Origin: Ewingella allii
Lineage (GTDB): Bacteria; Pseudomonadota; Gammaproteobacteria; Enterobacterales; Enterobacteriaceae
Length of the DNA stretch: 64,000 bases
Direction: 5' to 3'
Assembly: GCF_044430645.1 (NCBI RefSeq)
Contig: NZ_JAWUDN010000009.1
Location: forward strand, 158,006-222,005
Shown here piece after piece: positions 63,393 through 64,000 of this stretch (position 1 is its first letter; each line of letters begins with the position of its first letter). The position numbers and the translations under genes are program-made. A model generated the notes under the pieces. That model did no database searches. It worked only from the letters and a program-made list of their open reading frames with translations, and was not told the DNA's origin.

Positions 63393-63414
63393 TAGAACTA
63401 AAGTAGTGGTTCTA
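63393..63414. promoter_or_regulatory. Palindrome upstream of the ABC/flavin operon
   Basis: TAGAAC-N10-GTTCTA is a perfect 6-base inverted repeat, 59-80 bases before the first gene of the operon. It fits a dimeric regulator site, but no regulator gene is present nearby. Confidence 0.4.
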
Positions 63415-63518
63415 TAACAAACCTTTTTAAAATGGATATAAACGAAGGAATTTAGCTATCAATAGCGAGAAAGTGGCAATAGGAATGTATTGAACATTGA
63501 GCCATGTTTGGGGGCTTT

Positions 63519-63850
63519 GGGGGGGCTGCCCAAACCCGCTCTTAAGGTCAAGGTCGTGGGCTCGCCGCCCACACTGGCCCAAAGGGTTTTAAACGAAACC
63601 CTTTGGAATCCTGCGTTTTTTTGCTGCTGAAAGATCGAGGCTGCGCAGGGTTGGAATGGACGTGTTTCAGCGGCCACGGTGATCGTCGCGAAGTGCCGCC
63701 GCTTAGGCGGTCCCCTCAGTTCGGGATTACTCGGCCTCTGGCCTCGCCCTTCGGGTCGTTGCTTTGCAACGCTGTCTCGCTTCGCTCGGCTCGAGCCTTT
63801 GGTCTCGAACCACTCCCTCGGCGTCACTTCTGAACGCGACCTACTGGCAT
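63519..63850 (+). repeat. Long structured repeat, copy B (direct)
   Basis: Shares order and landmarks with copy A: TTTGGG/CCCAAA, GTGGGC/GCCCAC (63556-63572), then CCAAAGGGTTT (63579-63589) pairing with AAACCCTTTGG (63596-63606), GGACGTGTTTCAG, CCGCC-gctta-GGCGG and CCCTCGGCGTCA. Between these it has extra small stems (GTTGCTTTGCAAC, CGAGCCTTTGGTCTCG). Confidence 0.75.
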
Positions 63851-63903
63851 TTACACCGAACCATTCCATCCAATCCGTAAAAAACAACCCCAAAACCAAA
63901 CCC

Positions 63904-64000
63904 ACTGAAACGGCACGGCCAAGATGCCTCAAAACCGCAGTCAAAAATGGCGCTGAGCGAACGGTTCGAGACCAAAGGCTCGAAGCCTGAAGCGAAGGCA
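63904..64000 (-). repeat. Long structured repeat, copy B' (inverted, cut by window end)
   Basis: ACTGAAACGGCACGG through GAAGCGAAGGCA matches the first 100 bases of copy C closely. It faces copy B across about 55 bases, so a second inverted pair lies here and continues past the window. Confidence 0.75.

Noticed and set aside
63459..63944. 161-codon minus-strand open frame across repeat copy B
   Set aside because: It consists of repeat stems read as protein (Arg/Pro-rich, no domain), and copies A and C do not keep the frame.

Overview
The window looks like chromosome from an Enterobacterales bacterium, most likely a member of the Yersiniaceae (Serratia, Rahnella, Rouxiella or Ewingella group). 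The backbone follows the Escherichia coli order around minutes 48-50: yejM-yejL-yejK-rplY-radD-rsuA-bcr, yejG-yejFEBA, pdeN-mepS-lpxT-yeiR, yeiQ-efpL-yeiW-setB-fruBKA, nfo-yeiH-yeiE-lysP and cirA. The genus is inferred from protein flavour and intergenic repeat families and was not tested. No tRNA, rRNA, CRISPR array, transposase or integrase was seen.

Region by region. 1-5 kb: the start of a class B penicillin-binding protein gene (cut by the window edge), a DinI/MsgA-like SOS gene with a good LexA box, and the scsABCD periplasmic thiol/copper-tolerance operon behind a CpxR-like box. 5-13.2 kb: the conserved yejM to bcr block, with three MITE-like intergenic repeats. 13.2-22.3 kb: an insertion between bcr and yejG holding a ketogluconate module. 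It has an MFS carrier, a D-2-hydroxyacid dehydrogenase, a GntR/IdnR-type LacI regulator, gluconate 5-dehydrogenase (IdnO), a second SDR, and a three-subunit membrane flavo-cytochrome dehydrogenase. A GntR-type operator and two CRP-like sites suit gluconate-controlled, catabolite-sensitive expression. Together the genes could oxidise aldonic acids in the periplasm, import ketogluconates and reduce them back to gluconate.

22.7-33.4 kb: the yejABEF peptide importer, c-di-GMP phosphodiesterase PdeN, endopeptidase MepS, LpxT and YeiR. 33.4-34.9 kb: a small insertion with an orphan fimbrial-like protein and a UxuR/ExuR-type regulator next to yeiQ. 34.9-48.2 kb: yeiQ, efpL, yeiW, setB, the Cra-controlled fructose PTS operon, nfo (directly after fruA, without the psuKGT genes found there in E. 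coli), yeiH/yeiE and lysP. 48.3-53.8 kb: a Fur-boxed FecBCD-type iron/siderophore ABC transporter inserted between lysP and the catecholate receptor gene cirA.

53.8-64 kb: an accessory segment. Two inverted copies of a long, highly structured repeat flank a small P-loop kinase gene. Then comes a seven-gene minus-strand operon (oligopeptide-type ABC transporter, luciferase-like flavin monooxygenase, double AhpD/CMD-domain protein, VOC protein), then another inverted pair of the same repeat running off the window edge. The repeat copies carry a hairpin at the same place whose arms differ completely in sequence but stay complementary, which is the most unusual signal in the window.
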